From the NCBI RefSeq assembly GCF_023509015.1, contig NZ_CP094975.1:2923501-2987500 (forward strand): a stretch of DNA of 64,000 bases, read 5' to 3'. Below the pieces are notes generated by a model, which searched no databases, was not told the DNA's origin, and saw nothing but the letters and a program-made list of their open reading frames with translations. The position numbers were made by a program, and so were the translations under genes. Positions 49,177 to 59,364 of the stretch are shown piece by piece. Source of the stretch: Pseudomonas abieticivorans. GTDB lineage: Bacteria; Pseudomonadota; Gammaproteobacteria; Pseudomonadales; Pseudomonadaceae. Position 1 is the stretch's first letter; every line of letters starts with the position of its first letter.

Positions 49177-52100
49177 ATGACCGACCGGCACGATTACGTC
49201 GCCTTAGCCTGGGTCAAGGGTGAAATAGGCGAGTCACTCAAGCAGGCGCGCGCGGCGCTGGATGCCTTTGTCGCCGACCCAGGTGGCGAAACCGCCATGG
49301 TGCAGTGCCTGGCGTGCCTGCACCAGGTGCACGGCAGCCTGCAGATGATCGAGTTCTATGGCGCGGCATTGCTGGCCGAAGAAATGGAACAACTGGCACT
49401 GGCATTGGCCCGCGGCAAGGCCAACCAGCAAGCGGAGGCAGTGAAGTGGTTGGTGCTGGCCTTCGCCCAATTGCCGGTATACCTGGAACGCGTGCACTTG
49501 GCGCGGCGCGACCTGCCGCTGGTGGTATTGCCGTTGATCAACGACCTGCGCAGTGCCCGTGGGCAGAGCCTGCTGGCCGAAACCAGCCTGTTCAGCCCGC
49601 CGCTGCTGACCCCGCAAGCGCTGGACGTTAACCAACTGGCGCAGCTGGACATCGCCGAGCTGCCCGACACCTTGCGTGCTCTGCACCATAGCTTGCACAG
49701 CTCGTTGCTGGGCTTGTTGCGCGAGCAGGAGCTGGCAGCCAACCTGGCGCAGTTGGGCAGCGTGTTCAGGCGCCTGGAAGAGTTGTGCGCCGACGCGCCG
49801 TTGAGCCCGCTGTGGGAAATCGACTCGGCGCTGGTGGAGGGCATGATCCATGGCTTCATCAGTAACAGCCCGGCCTTGCGCAGCTTGCTCAAAGACTCGG
49901 ACCGCGAGCTCAAGCGCCTGCTCGACCAAGGCATCGTCGCCGTCAATCAGCCTGCGCCGCCGGAGCTGCTCAAAAGCCTGTTGTTCTACGTCGCCAAGTC
50001 ACATGGGACTTCTGCCCGCATGAAACACCTCAAGGACCGCTACGATCTGGACGAAGCGTTGCCAGACAGTGCCTTGCTCGATGAAGAGCGCGCGCGCCTG
50101 GCAGGCCCCGATCGCAATGCCATGCGCTCGGTGGTCACCGCGTTGCGTGAAGAGCTGGTACGGGTCAAGGAGCGCCTTGATCATTTTGTGCGCAGCGACC
50201 GTGAGCACACCAGCGAGCTGGCCAGCCTGCTACCGCCCCTGCGGCAAATCGCCGACACCTTGGCCGTGCTGGGTTTCGGCCAGCCGCGTAAGGTCATCGT
50301 TGGCCAGTTGGTGGTGATCCAGGGGCTGACCCAGGGCGCGCGCGAGCCCAACGATGCCACCTTGATGGACGTGGCCGGGGCGCTGCTGTACGTCGAGGCG
50401 ACCCTGGCCGGGATGATCGGCCAGGTTGAGCAGGCCACTCGCGAGGACAGCCGCCTGCCCACCACCGATTTGACTCAGATTCACCAGATCGTGGTGCGCG
50501 AGTCGCGCGTTTGCCTACAGCAGGCCCGTGACCTGATCAGTGATTACATCGACGCCCATTGGGACCGCAGCGTGCTGCAACCGGTGCCCGAGTTGTTGAC
50601 CCAGGTGCGCGGCGCCCTGGCGATGATCCCGCTGAACCGGGCCGCCAGCTTGTTGCAACTGTGCAACGGCTACATCGAGGCGCACCTGATTGGCGTCAAC
50701 CAACAGCCCGGCTGGGCCGAACTTGAACACCTGGCCGACGCCCTGAGCGCCATCGATTATTACCTGGAACGCCTTGGCCAGGATCCCCAGGCCCCGGGCG
50801 AAGGGGTGCTGGACCTGGCGCAGGAGAACCTCGCGGCGCTGGGCTATCAACCGGCGGCGCCGCATGCGCCACTGCTGGAAGAAGTGCTCAGCCCCGCCGA
50901 AACGCTGGTGATGGGCGACCTGCAGGCACTGGGCAGCCCCCAGGTGCTGCAGTCGCTGGCCGATGTGCTGGCCAATCCGGTTTCCAGTCTCAACCCGCCA
51001 GCGCGCTTTACCCCGCAGAGCCTGCTGCCCCCGCCCGCCGACGAGGTGCCGGTGGATGACGAACTGCGCGAAGTCTTCTTGGAAGAAGCCGAGGAAGTGC
51101 TGCAAGTGCTTCGCGAGTTCCTACCGCGCTGGGCGGCCAACACCCTCGATGAGCCGGCGCTGATCGAGTTGCGCCGGGCGTTCCACACGCTCAAGGGCAG
51201 TGGGCGGATGGTGCGCGCGCTGGTCTTGGGCGAGCTGGCGTGGGCGGCCGAAAACCTGCTGAACCGGGTGTTGGAGCACAGCATCGCCGCCACGGACGAC
51301 GTGCTGCAATTGCTCGATGAGGTGTTGGCCGTGCTGCCCAGGCTGGTCGATGAATTTGCCGCGCAGCGCCAGGCGCAGTGCGCGGAGGTCGACTTGCTGG
51401 CTGCCCGCGCCCATGCGCTGGCCAAAGGCGAGATCCTGCTGTTGCCCACGGCGGCGGATGCGCTGGACCCGCAATTGCTGGAGATCTTCCGCAACGAGGC
51501 CCAAGGGCACTTGCGCAGCCTGGACCGCTTCCTGGGTGAGGCCGACCCCACCGAACCGGTGTTGATCAGCGATGAAGTCCAGCGTGCCCTGCACACCCTC
51601 AAGGGCAGCGCCTACATGGCCGGGATCCTGTCGATGGCAGAGGTTGCCGCCGCCATGGATTACCTGGCCCGTGAACTGCGCGGCCACCAGTTGCCCCTGG
51701 AACTCGAAGAGCTGCAACTGCTGGAACACGGCGTGCGCCTGTTGCGTAGCGGCATCGGCCAACTGAGCCACGCGCCGCTGCAGCCTATCCCGGGGGCCAG
51801 CCAACTGATCGCCGAAACCCGCGAGCGCGTGTCGCTGCGCCTGGCCGAATACCTCGAAGCGGGCGACGCCAGCCCTCGGCTCAAGCGCGACCCGCAGTTG
51901 ATCAGCAATTTCCTGGCCCAAGGCATGGACATCCTGCTGGACGCCGAATCTTTGCTCAAACGCTGGCGCGAGCACCCTGGCGAGCGTTATGAGCTGGGCG
52001 CCTTGCTCGACGAACTGACCACCCTGGGCGAAGGCGCGCATCTGGCCGACCTGATGCCGGTAGACGACCTGTGCGAAGCCTTGCTCGACTTGTATGGTGC

Positions 52101-55089
52101 GGTAGAAGAAAGCAGCCTGGCGGTCAGCGAGCGCTTTTTCGATGAGGCCGCGTTGGCCCACGAGGGCTTGATCGACATGCTTGATCAGGTGGCGGCCGGC
52201 CAAGCGGTAGAGCCTCGGCCCGAGCGTTTGCTGGCCTTGCGAGCATTGCTGGACGAGGGCCTGGACCCTGGCGCAATGGGCCTGATCAAGACCCAGGGCA
52301 ACCAGGCCTTGAGCGTCACCGACCTGGCCGACGCGACCCAACGCCTGCAAGCCGATGAAGCTGCGCCTGCACTGGACAACGAGATTGTCGATATCTTCCT
52401 CGAAGAGGCCGTGGACATTCTCGACAGCGCCGACCAGGCAATGCGGCGTTGGCTCACCGAGCCTGAGAACAGCGCGCCGCTGTCATCGCTCAAGCGCGAC
52501 CTGCACACCCTCAAAGGCGGCGCACGGATGGCCGAGATCATCGAGGTGGCCGATCTTGGGCACGAGTTGGAGCAGCTCTACCAATGCCTGCAGGACCGCC
52601 GCTGCAACTACGGCCCCGCCCTGGCCCAGGTGTTGCGCGACAGCCATCAGCGCTTGGCGAAAATGCTCACGCAGTTGCAACAACGCCAGCCGCTGGTGCC
52701 GGCCGCCGAGCTGATCGAGACGCTGCGCCAATATCGTCACGGGGTGGTCACCGATAGCACGCTGGTGCTGCCCGAAGACACCAAGCCTGCGGCCAGCGAA
52801 GAGGGCGACAGCGAGCTGTTGCAGATCTTCCTTGAAGAAGGCCAGGACATCGTCGAAAGCTCCGGCGCCGCGCTGTTGCGCTGGCAGGCCGAGCCACGCA
52901 ACACCCTGGAAATCGAAAACCTGCTGCGTGACCTGCACACCCTCAAGGGCGGTGCGCGCATGGTTGAGGTCGCGCCCATCGGCGACCTGGCCCACGATAT
53001 GGAGTTTCTGTACGAAAGCCTCTCGGCGGGCTTGATCAAGCCCGGGCCGCAATTGTTCAGCCTGTTGCAGAACGGTCACGACCGCCTCGCGCACATGCTC
53101 GATGCGGTGCGCCTGCAGCAACCGGTGAAGCCGGACAACGCCCTGATCGATATCATCCGCAGCTTTGTCAGCCCGGTGGTCGAGGCCCAGGCCGAGGCAC
53201 CGTTGGAACGGCCGGCGCCGGAGCCTGCGGCGCAGGTTCAAGAGCGCCTGCCCGGGGACATGGTCAAGGTGGCTGCCGACCTGTTGGAGGACCTCGGCAA
53301 CCTGGCCGGCGAAACCTCGATCTTCCGCGGGCGCATCGAGCAGCAGGTCAACGACGCGCAAACCGCGCTCACCGAAATGGAAACCACCATCGAGCGCATG
53401 CGTGACCAGTTGCGCCGCCTGGACACTGAAACCCAGGGGCGCATCCTCAGCCGTCAACACGCCGACACTGAGCGCCTGGGCTATGAAGATTTCGACCCGC
53501 TGGAAATGGACCGCCATTCGCAGTTGCAGCAGCTTTCCCGTGCGCTGTTCGAATCGGCCTCCGACCTGCTCGACCTGCAGGAAACCCTGAGCGCGCGCAA
53601 CCACGAGGCGCAGACCCTGCTGATGCAGCAGGCACGGGTGAACACCGACCTGCAGGAAGGCCTGATGCGCACGCGCATGGTGCCCTTCGAGCGCATGTTG
53701 CCACGCCTGCAACGGCTGGTGCGGCAGGTGGCCACCGAGCTGGACAAACAGGTCGAGTTCGACGTCAGCCATGCCGAAGGCGAAATCGACCGCAGCGTGC
53801 TGGAGCGCATGCTCGCACCGCTGGAACACATGTTGCGCAACGCTATCGACCACGGCCTGGAACCGGCCGAAATGCGCGTGGCGGCGGGTAAGTCGGAGCA
53901 CGGCCATATTGCCTTGAGCCTGTCCCATGAAGGCGGCGACATCGTCATCGAAATGAGCGACGACGGCGCCGGCGTGCCGCTGGAAGCGGTGCGTAAAAAG
54001 GCCATCAAGCGCGGCCTGCTGGACCCCGCCAGTGACATCAGCGACCACGACGTGATGCAGTTCATTTTGCAGCCGGGGTTTTCCACGGCCGCCAAGGTCA
54101 CGCAAATTTCCGGGCGCGGCCTGGGGATGGACGTGGTGCACGAAGAGGTCAAGCAACTGGGCGGCTCGATGACCATCGACTCGCGGCCAGGGCAGGGTGC
54201 GCGGTTTCGCATCCGCCTGCCGTTCAGCGTATCGGTCAACCGTGCGCTGATGGTGCAATGCGGCGAGGAGCAGTACGCGCTGCCAATCAACACCATTGAA
54301 GGCATCGTGCGGGTACTGCCGGCTGAGCTGGAAGACTATTATCAACTCGACCCGCCGCGTTACCACTACGATGGCCAGCACTATGAACTGCGCTACCTGG
54401 GCGACCTGTTGCATAGCAACGGCCGGCCCAAAATGTCGGCGCAGAACCTGCCGCTGCCGTTGCTGCTGGTGCGCGCCCACGATCACCAGGTGGCGGTGCA
54501 GGTAGACGCGCTGACCGGCTCGCGCGAGATCGTGGTCAAGAGCCTGGGGCCCCAGTTTGCTGGGGTTCAAGGGCTGTCGGGCGCGACCATTCTGGGCGAT
54601 GGCCGGGTGGTGCTGATCCTCGACCTGCTGGCCCAAGTGCGCGCCAGCCATGCGCGGCAACTGCCGAGCTTGCCGAGCCGGGTCATGCCGGCGCCGCAGG
54701 AAATCGAGCAGGCGCGGCCGTTACTGGTGATGGTAGTGGACGACTCGGTCACGGTGCGCAAGGTCACCAGCCGCCTGCTTGAGCGCCACGGTATGCACGT
54801 GCTGACCGCCAAGGATGGAGTCGACGCCATGAGCCTGCTGCAGGAACACACCCCGGACGTGCTGTTGCTGGACATCGAAATGCCGCGCATGGACGGCTTT
54901 GAAGTGGCCACCGAAATCCGCCAGCACGAACGCCTAAAGGACTTGCCGATCATCATGATCACCTCCCGTACCGGCCAGAAACACCGCGAGCGCGCCATGG
55001 CCATCGGTGTCAACGACTACCTGGGCAAACCGTTCCAGGAATCGGTGCTGCTGGAGAGCATCGCGCAATGGAGCCGCAGCCATGCTTGA
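49177..55089 (+). CDS. chpA: Pil-Chp hybrid histidine kinase ChpA (PilL)
   Basis: This 1970-residue CheA-type kinase carries multiple phosphotransfer domains. Hpt-type histidines are at 49 (HQVHGS), 670 (HTLKGSGRM), 806 (HTLKGSAYM), 1110 and 1254 (HTLKGGARM). Two further domains have Thr at the phosphosite: Thr475 (LTQVRGAL) and Thr948 (LTTLGEGAH). Then come a dimerisation region (~1360-1500) and a HATPase domain with MLRNAIDHGLEP (Asn1555) and DDGAGVPLEAVRKKA. A CheW-like domain (~1680-1830) and a C-terminal receiver with Asp1899 (LLLDIEMPRMDGF) follow. It is shorter than the P. aeruginosa protein (~2470). It receives PilJ signals and phosphorylates PilG and PilH. Confidence 0.95.
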   Translation: MTDRHDYVALAWVKGEIGESLKQARAALDAFVADPGGETAMVQCLACLHQVHGSLQMIEFYGAALLAEEMEQLALALARGKANQQAEAVKWLVLAFAQLPVYLERVHLARRDLPLVVLPLINDLRSARGQSLLAETSLFSPPLLTPQALDVNQLAQLDIAELPDTLRALHHSLHSSLLGLLREQELAANLAQLGSVFRRLEELCADAPLSPLWEIDSALVEGMIHGFISNSPALRSLLKDSDRELKRLLDQGIVAVNQPAPPELLKSLLFYVAKSHGTSARMKHLKDRYDLDEALPDSALLDEERARLAGPDRNAMRSVVTALREELVRVKERLDHFVRSDREHTSELASLLPPLRQIADTLAVLGFGQPRKVIVGQLVVIQGLTQGAREPNDATLMDVAGALLYVEATLAGMIGQVEQATREDSRLPTTDLTQIHQIVVRESRVCLQQARDLISDYIDAHWDRSVLQPVPELLTQVRGALAMIPLNRAASLLQLCNGYIEAHLIGVNQQPGWAELEHLADALSAIDYYLERLGQDPQAPGEGVLDLAQENLAALGYQPAAPHAPLLEEVLSPAETLVMGDLQALGSPQVLQSLADVLANPVSSLNPPARFTPQSLLPPPADEVPVDDELREVFLEEAEEVLQVLREFLPRWAANTLDEPALIELRRAFHTLKGSGRMVRALVLGELAWAAENLLNRVLEHSIAATDDVLQLLDEVLAVLPRLVDEFAAQRQAQCAEVDLLAARAHALAKGEILLLPTAADALDPQLLEIFRNEAQGHLRSLDRFLGEADPTEPVLISDEVQRALHTLKGSAYMAGILSMAEVAAAMDYLARELRGHQLPLELEELQLLEHGVRLLRSGIGQLSHAPLQPIPGASQLIAETRERVSLRLAEYLEAGDASPRLKRDPQLISNFLAQGMDILLDAESLLKRWREHPGERYELGALLDELTTLGEGAHLADLMPVDDLCEALLDLYGAVEESSLAVSERFFDEAALAHEGLIDMLDQVAAGQAVEPRPERLLALRALLDEGLDPGAMGLIKTQGNQALSVTDLADATQRLQADEAAPALDNEIVDIFLEEAVDILDSADQAMRRWLTEPENSAPLSSLKRDLHTLKGGARMAEIIEVADLGHELEQLYQCLQDRRCNYGPALAQVLRDSHQRLAKMLTQLQQRQPLVPAAELIETLRQYRHGVVTDSTLVLPEDTKPAASEEGDSELLQIFLEEGQDIVESSGAALLRWQAEPRNTLEIENLLRDLHTLKGGARMVEVAPIGDLAHDMEFLYESLSAGLIKPGPQLFSLLQNGHDRLAHMLDAVRLQQPVKPDNALIDIIRSFVSPVVEAQAEAPLERPAPEPAAQVQERLPGDMVKVAADLLEDLGNLAGETSIFRGRIEQQVNDAQTALTEMETTIERMRDQLRRLDTETQGRILSRQHADTERLGYEDFDPLEMDRHSQLQQLSRALFESASDLLDLQETLSARNHEAQTLLMQQARVNTDLQEGLMRTRMVPFERMLPRLQRLVRQVATELDKQVEFDVSHAEGEIDRSVLERMLAPLEHMLRNAIDHGLEPAEMRVAAGKSEHGHIALSLSHEGGDIVIEMSDDGAGVPLEAVRKKAIKRGLLDPASDISDHDVMQFILQPGFSTAAKVTQISGRGLGMDVVHEEVKQLGGSMTIDSRPGQGARFRIRLPFSVSVNRALMVQCGEEQYALPINTIEGIVRVLPAELEDYYQLDPPRYHYDGQHYELRYLGDLLHSNGRPKMSAQNLPLPLLLVRAHDHQVAVQVDALTGSREIVVKSLGPQFAGVQGLSGATILGDGRVVLILDLLAQVRASHARQLPSLPSRVMPAPQEIEQARPLLVMVVDDSVTVRKVTSRLLERHGMHVLTAKDGVDAMSLLQEHTPDVLLLDIEMPRMDGFEVATEIRQHERLKDLPIIMITSRTGQKHRERAMAIGVNDYLGKPFQESVLLESIAQWSRSHA

Positions 55090-55540
55090 CCATGCCATCG
55101 GCCGGCGCACCAGCCTGACCGGCTTGCTGCTGCCACTGTCCGACCGCTGCCTGCTGTTGCCCAACGTCGCCGTCGCCGAACTGATCGGCTACCAGTTCGG
55201 CCAACCGGCCCCGGATGCCCCTGCCTGGAACCTCGGCCAGATCGCCTGGCGCAACCAGCAACTGCCGCTGATCAACTTCGAAGCCGCCTGCGGCGCCCCG
55301 GCGGTGGTCGGTGAGCGCGCCCGCATCGTGGTGCTCAATGCCCTGGGCGACAGCCCGTTGCGCTACATCGCCCTGCTGATCCAGGGCGTGCCGCGCTCGT
55401 GCAAGCTCGATACCCAGTTGAGCTACGTGGACGTACCGCTGGCGCCGCTTGAGCGCGCGGCGGTGCAGGTGGGCGAGCAGGTGGTCAAGGTGCCGGATCT
55501 TGTGGGGTTGGAGCGGTTGGTGATGGCAGGTGTCAGTTAG
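55082..55540 (+). CDS. chpC: CheW-like adaptor ChpC
   Basis: This 152-residue protein of the CheW family opens LTGLLLPLSDRCLLLPNVAVAELI and contains APAWNLGQIAWRNQQLPLINFE, the CheW core. It overlaps the chpA stop by 8 nt, so it is translationally coupled. In P. aeruginosa chpB, the methylesterase, lies between chpA and chpC; here it is absent. ChpC is a second adaptor that links alternative receptors to ChpA. It is the last gene of the cluster; a weak CTGCG/CGCAG hairpin with T-rich loop follows. Confidence 0.92.
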   Translation: MLDHAIGRRTSLTGLLLPLSDRCLLLPNVAVAELIGYQFGQPAPDAPAWNLGQIAWRNQQLPLINFEAACGAPAVVGERARIVVLNALGDSPLRYIALLIQGVPRSCKLDTQLSYVDVPLAPLERAAVQVGEQVVKVPDLVGLERLVMAGVS

Positions 55541-55577
55541 CCTGCGGCGTTCTTTTCGCAGATCTATAGGCCAATCA

Positions 55578-55592
55578 TTACTCTAACAGTAA
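55578..55592. promoter_or_regulatory. Candidate LysR-type (MdcR) operator of the mdc operon
   Basis: TTACT-N5-AGTAA at 55578-55592, extended as ATTACTCTAACAGTAACAT, gives the T-N11-A dyad typical of LysR-family binding sites. It lies about 80 bp upstream of the mdcA start in an otherwise unremarkable 132-bp spacer. MdcR is the only local candidate regulator. Confidence 0.5.
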
Positions 55593-55672
55593 CATTCCCC
55601 CTCCCACCTTGATTGATCCCCCACCGCAACCCTCCTAAGGTCACTCCACGACAGCGAATCTGTGGAGTCAGC

Positions 55673-57349
55673 ATGACAACGACAACAAACCTCGACCCGC
55701 ACTGGTCACGGCGGCGCAGCGAAAAGCAGCGGCGGATCGAGCAGGTGCGGGCGTTGGCCGATGGGGCGGTGTTGCCCAGCGAGCATATCGTGGCGGCGCT
55801 TGAAGCCCTGTTGATGCCCGGCGACCGTGTGGTACTGGAGGGCAACAACCAGAAGCAGGCGGATTTTCTGTCGCGCTCGCTGGCCCAGGTTGACCCCGGC
55901 AAGCTGCACGACCTGCACATGATCATGCCCAGCGTGGGCCGCCCGGAGCATCTGGACCTGTTTGAAAAGGGCATCGCCCGCAAGCTCGACTTCTCCTTTG
56001 CCGGTACCCAAAGCCTGCGCATCAGCCAGTTGCTGGAGGACGGCCTGCTGGAAATCGGCGCCATCCACACCTATATCGAATTGTATTCACGGCTGGTGGT
56101 CGACCTGATCCCCAACGTGGTGCTCTCGGCCGGGTTCATGGCCGACCGCGAGGGCAACATCTATACCGGCGCCAGCACCGAGGACACCCCGGCGCTGATC
56201 GAACCGGCGGCATTCAGCGACGGCATTGTGATCGTGCAGGTCAACCAATTGGTCGACGATGTCAGCGAGTTGCCCCGTGTGGATATCCCGGCGTCCTGGG
56301 TTGATTTCGTGGTGGTGGCCGATCGGCCGTTCTACATCGAGCCGCTGTTTACCCGCGACCCGCGCCATATCAAGCCGGTGCACGTGCTGATGGCGATGAT
56401 GGCGATCCGCGGCATTTACGAAAAACATAACGTGCAGTCGCTGAACCATGGCATCGGCTTCAACACGGCGGCCATCGAACTGATCCTGCCCACCTATGGT
56501 GAGTCCCTGGGCCTGAAGGGCAAGATCTGCCGCAACTGGACCCTCAACCCGCACCCCACGCTGATCCCGGCCATCGAAAGCGGCTGGGTGCAAAGCGTGC
56601 ACTGCTTCGGCACCGAATTGGGCATGGAGAATTACATCGCCGCGCGGCCCGACGTGTTCTTCACCGGCCGCGATGGCTCCATGCGTTCCAACCGGATGTT
56701 CTGCCAACTGGCAGGGCAATACGCGGTAGACCTGTTTATCGGCGCCACCCTGCAAGTGGATGGCGACGGCCACTCCAGCACCGTGACCCGTGGCCGCCTG
56801 GCCGGTTTTGGCGGTGCGCCGAACATGGGCCACGACCCACGCGGGCGGCGTCACAGTACCCCGGCCTGGTTGGACATGCGCCAAGGCACGGGCGATGAGA
56901 CCGCCACCTTGCTGGAGCGTGGGCAAAAATTGGTTGTGCAGATGGTGGAAACGTTCCAGGAGGGCGGCAAGCCGACCTTCGTCGAAACCCTGGACGCCGT
57001 GGAAGTGGCGAAAAAGACTGGCATGCCTTTGGCGCCGATCATGATCTACGGCGACGACGTGACGCACCTGCTGACGGAAGAAGGCATCGCCTACCTGTAC
57101 AAGGCGCGTTCGCTTGAAGAGCGCCAGGCCATGATCGCCGCCGTGGCCGGGGTCACCGCCATCGGCCTGCGGCACAACCCCAAAGACACCGAGCGCATGC
57201 GCCGCGAAGGCTTGATTGCGCTGCCTGAAGATCTCGGCATCCGCCGCACCGATGCCAGCCGCGAGTGGCTGGCGGCCAAGAGCATCGCCGACCTGGTGCA
57301 GTGGTCCGGTGGCCTCTACAACCCGCCGGCCAAGTTCAGGAGTTGGTAA
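55673..57349 (+). CDS. mdcA: Malonate decarboxylase alpha subunit MdcA
   Basis: This 558-residue subunit acts as acetyl-S-ACP:malonate ACP transferase: it swaps acetyl for malonyl on the carrier protein MdcC. It is a CoA-transferase-fold protein, homologous to citrate lyase alpha. Conserved segments include [18 protein letters not shown] (~60), [18 protein letters not shown] and the glycine-rich [20 protein letters not shown] (~382). GGAG precedes the ATG at 55673. It begins the nine-gene operon mdcABCDEGH-madLM. Its stop shares one base with the mdcB start (TAATG). Confidence 0.96.
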   Translation: MTTTTNLDPHWSRRRSEKQRRIEQVRALADGAVLPSEHIVAALEALLMPGDRVVLEGNNQKQADFLSRSLAQVDPGKLHDLHMIMPSVGRPEHLDLFEKGIARKLDFSFAGTQSLRISQLLEDGLLEIGAIHTYIELYSRLVVDLIPNVVLSAGFMADREGNIYTGASTEDTPALIEPAAFSDGIVIVQVNQLVDDVSELPRVDIPASWVDFVVVADRPFYIEPLFTRDPRHIKPVHVLMAMMAIRGIYEKHNVQSLNHGIGFNTAAIELILPTYGESLGLKGKICRNWTLNPHPTLIPAIESGWVQSVHCFGTELGMENYIAARPDVFFTGRDGSMRSNRMFCQLAGQYAVDLFIGATLQVDGDGHSSTVTRGRLAGFGGAPNMGHDPRGRRHSTPAWLDMRQGTGDETATLLERGQKLVVQMVETFQEGGKPTFVETLDAVEVAKKTGMPLAPIMIYGDDVTHLLTEEGIAYLYKARSLEERQAMIAAVAGVTAIGLRHNPKDTERMRREGLIALPEDLGIRRTDASREWLAAKSIADLVQWSGGLYNPPAKFRSW

Positions 57350-58221
57350 TGCACGCATTCAACTTACACCTGGTGCCCCTGGGGCTGGCCGATCGGCTGG
57401 CGGACATGGCGGTGGATGCGCTGATCGACGAAGCCGACCTGTCGCCCAAGCCAGCCTTGGTGGACCGCCGCGGCAGTGGTGCCCATAGTGACCTGCACCT
57501 GGGCCTGATGCATGCCTCGGCCTTGTCGTTGTGGCCCGCGTTCCGGGCGATGGCCGAATCGGCCCATGGCCGGGGCGTGATCGACCTGCCGCTGCGCGAA
57601 GCCCTCGGCCAGCATGGCCGCGATGGCGAGGCCGACATGCTGCGCACCACGGCCGGGGTCAACACCCATCGCGGGGCGATCTGGGCCTTGGGCCTGTTGG
57701 TGGCTGCCGCTGCGCTGGACCCCGATGACCTGGCCGCTGAAAGCGTGACCCGGCGTGCCGCCCGGTTAGCCGCATTGCCCGACTGCTTCGCCACGCACAC
57801 GCGCAGCCACGGTGTCGAAGTGGCCCAGCGTTACGGCGCCCGGGGCGCCCGGGAAGAAGCTCAGTTGGGCTTCCCCGCAGTGATGAACAAAGGCTTGCCG
57901 CAACTGCGCGCCAGCCGCAAGGCCGGTGCCGGGGAGCAGAACGCCCGGCTCGATGCCTTGCTGGCGATCATGTCGACCTTGGTCGATACCTGCGTGCTCT
58001 ACCGTGCCGGGCCTGCGGGCCTGGAAGCCATGCGCCGGGGCGCCGACGCGGTGCTGGCGGCGGGCGGCAGTGCCAGCCTGGCGGGCCGTCGGCGCCTGCA
58101 CGAACTGGATCAACAACTGCTGGCCCTGAACGCCTCGCCCGGTGGCGCGGCAGACCTGCTGGCCGCCTGCCTGTTAATTGATCGCCTGGAACAGGGCGAC
58201 ACTCCAAGGAGCCTCGGCTGA
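57349..58221 (+). CDS. mdcB: Triphosphoribosyl-dephospho-CoA synthase MdcB
   Basis: This 290-residue enzyme makes the prosthetic-group precursor 2'-(5''-triphosphoribosyl)-3'-dephospho-CoA from ATP and dephospho-CoA, as CitG does for citrate lyase. Motifs are [19 protein letters not shown] (~40), [18 protein letters not shown] (~102) and [18 protein letters not shown] (~210). AGGAG precedes the start. It works with MdcG, which attaches the group to MdcC. The next gene starts on the base where this one stops. Confidence 0.95.
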   Translation: MHAFNLHLVPLGLADRLADMAVDALIDEADLSPKPALVDRRGSGAHSDLHLGLMHASALSLWPAFRAMAESAHGRGVIDLPLREALGQHGRDGEADMLRTTAGVNTHRGAIWALGLLVAAAALDPDDLAAESVTRRAARLAALPDCFATHTRSHGVEVAQRYGARGAREEAQLGFPAVMNKGLPQLRASRKAGAGEQNARLDALLAIMSTLVDTCVLYRAGPAGLEAMRRGADAVLAAGGSASLAGRRRLHELDQQLLALNASPGGAADLLAACLLIDRLEQGDTPRSLG

Positions 58222-58520
58222 TGGAAACCTTAACCTTTGAATTCCCTGCCGGGCAACCGGCGCGCGGGCGGGCGCTGGTGGGCTGCGTGGGCTCTGGCGA
58301 CCTGGAAGTACTAGTGGAACCCAATGCCGCCGGTAGCCTGACGATTCAGGTGGTGACCTCGGTCAACGGCAGCGCGCCGCGCTGGGAGCAACTGTTCAAG
58401 CGCATGTTCGAGGGCCAGCCGCATTCGGCCATGAAGATCGACATTCACGATTTCGGCGCGACCCCAGGCGTGGTGCGCCTGCGCCTGGAACAAGGTTTCG
58501 AGGAGTTGGGCCATGACTGA
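58221..58520 (+). CDS. mdcC: Malonate decarboxylase acyl carrier protein MdcC
   Basis: This 99-residue carrier bears the phosphoribosyl-dephospho-CoA group on Ser25 (VGCVGSGDLEVLVEP). Acetyl and malonyl groups ride on it during the cycle. The fold and length match MdcC/MadE and citrate lyase gamma. It overlaps mdcB by one base and mdcD by 8 nt. Confidence 0.95.
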   Translation: METLTFEFPAGQPARGRALVGCVGSGDLEVLVEPNAAGSLTIQVVTSVNGSAPRWEQLFKRMFEGQPHSAMKIDIHDFGATPGVVRLRLEQGFEELGHD

Positions 58521-59364
58521 TGCCACGCAGCTGTTGCAGCAACACAGCTTCATCGAGCTGGGCGCCCGCCAGCGTGCCCGCGCCTTGCTCGACACCGGCA
58601 CCTTTCGCGAGTTGATCGACCCCTTCGAACGCGTCATGTCGCCCTGGCTGCCGCTTCAAGGCGTGGTGCCGCAAGCCGATGATGGTGTGGTGATCGCCAA
58701 GGGCACCATCGATGGCAAGCCGGTAGTGCTGGCTGCTATCGAAGGCGCTTTCCAGGGCGGCAGCCTGGGCGAAGTGGGCGGGGCGAAAATCGCCGGTGCC
58801 CTGGAACTGGCTGCCGAAGACAACCGCAACGGTACCCCCACGGCGGCAGTGCTGTTGCTGGAGACCGGTGGTGTGCGCTTGCAGGAAGCCAACCTGGGCT
58901 TGGCGGCCATTGCCGACATCCATGCCGGTATCGTCGACTTGCGTCAGTACCAGCCGGTGATCGGCGTGGTGGCGGGCAGCGTCGGTTGCTTTGGCGGCAT
59001 GTCGATCGCCGCCGGGTTGTGCAGCCATCTGCTGGTCACCCGCGAGGCGCGCCTGGGCCTCAATGGCCCGCAAGTGATCGAGCAGGAAGCGGGGCTGGAG
59101 GAATACGACTCGCGTGATCGTCCGTTCATCTGGAGCCTGACCGGAGGCGAACAGCGTTATGCCAGCGGGCTGGTCGACGGTTATGTGGCAGACGATGTGG
59201 CTGCCATCCGCCAGCAGGTTGTCGACTGGTTGCAACAGGGCTTGCCCGAGCAGCCGCGTAGCCGGCGCCAGGCCTTTTATCTGGAACGTCTGGCGCAGCT
59301 GGACGCCCAGCCCCAGATCGATGCGCCGACCGTGCGCGAGCTGTATCGAGGAGCTTCGCAATGA
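58513..59364 (+). CDS. mdcD: Malonate decarboxylase beta subunit MdcD
   Basis: This 283-residue carboxyltransferase-fold subunit pairs with MdcE and decarboxylates malonyl-S-MdcC to acetyl-S-MdcC. Conserved segments are SFIELGARQRARALLD (~14), LEAAFQGGSLGEVGGAK-like EGAFQGGSLGEVGGAKIA (~77), LLLETGGVRLQEANLGL (~113) and VVAGSVGCFGGMSIAAGL (~150), the oxyanion-forming glycine-rich loop. It overlaps mdcC by 8 nt and mdcE by 4 nt. Confidence 0.95.
   Translation: MTDATQLLQQHSFIELGARQRARALLDTGTFRELIDPFERVMSPWLPLQGVVPQADDGVVIAKGTIDGKPVVLAAIEGAFQGGSLGEVGGAKIAGALELAAEDNRNGTPTAAVLLLETGGVRLQEANLGLAAIADIHAGIVDLRQYQPVIGVVAGSVGCFGGMSIAAGLCSHLLVTREARLGLNGPQVIEQEAGLEEYDSRDRPFIWSLTGGEQRYASGLVDGYVADDVAAIRQQVVDWLQQGLPEQPRSRRQAFYLERLAQLDAQPQIDAPTVRELYRGASQ

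Noticed and set aside
52483..54660. 725-codon open frame antisense to chpA
   Set aside because: Long antisense frames are expected in G+C-rich coding DNA. The residue composition (His/Gln/Arg-rich) is that of a shadow frame, and chpA motifs run through the other strand.
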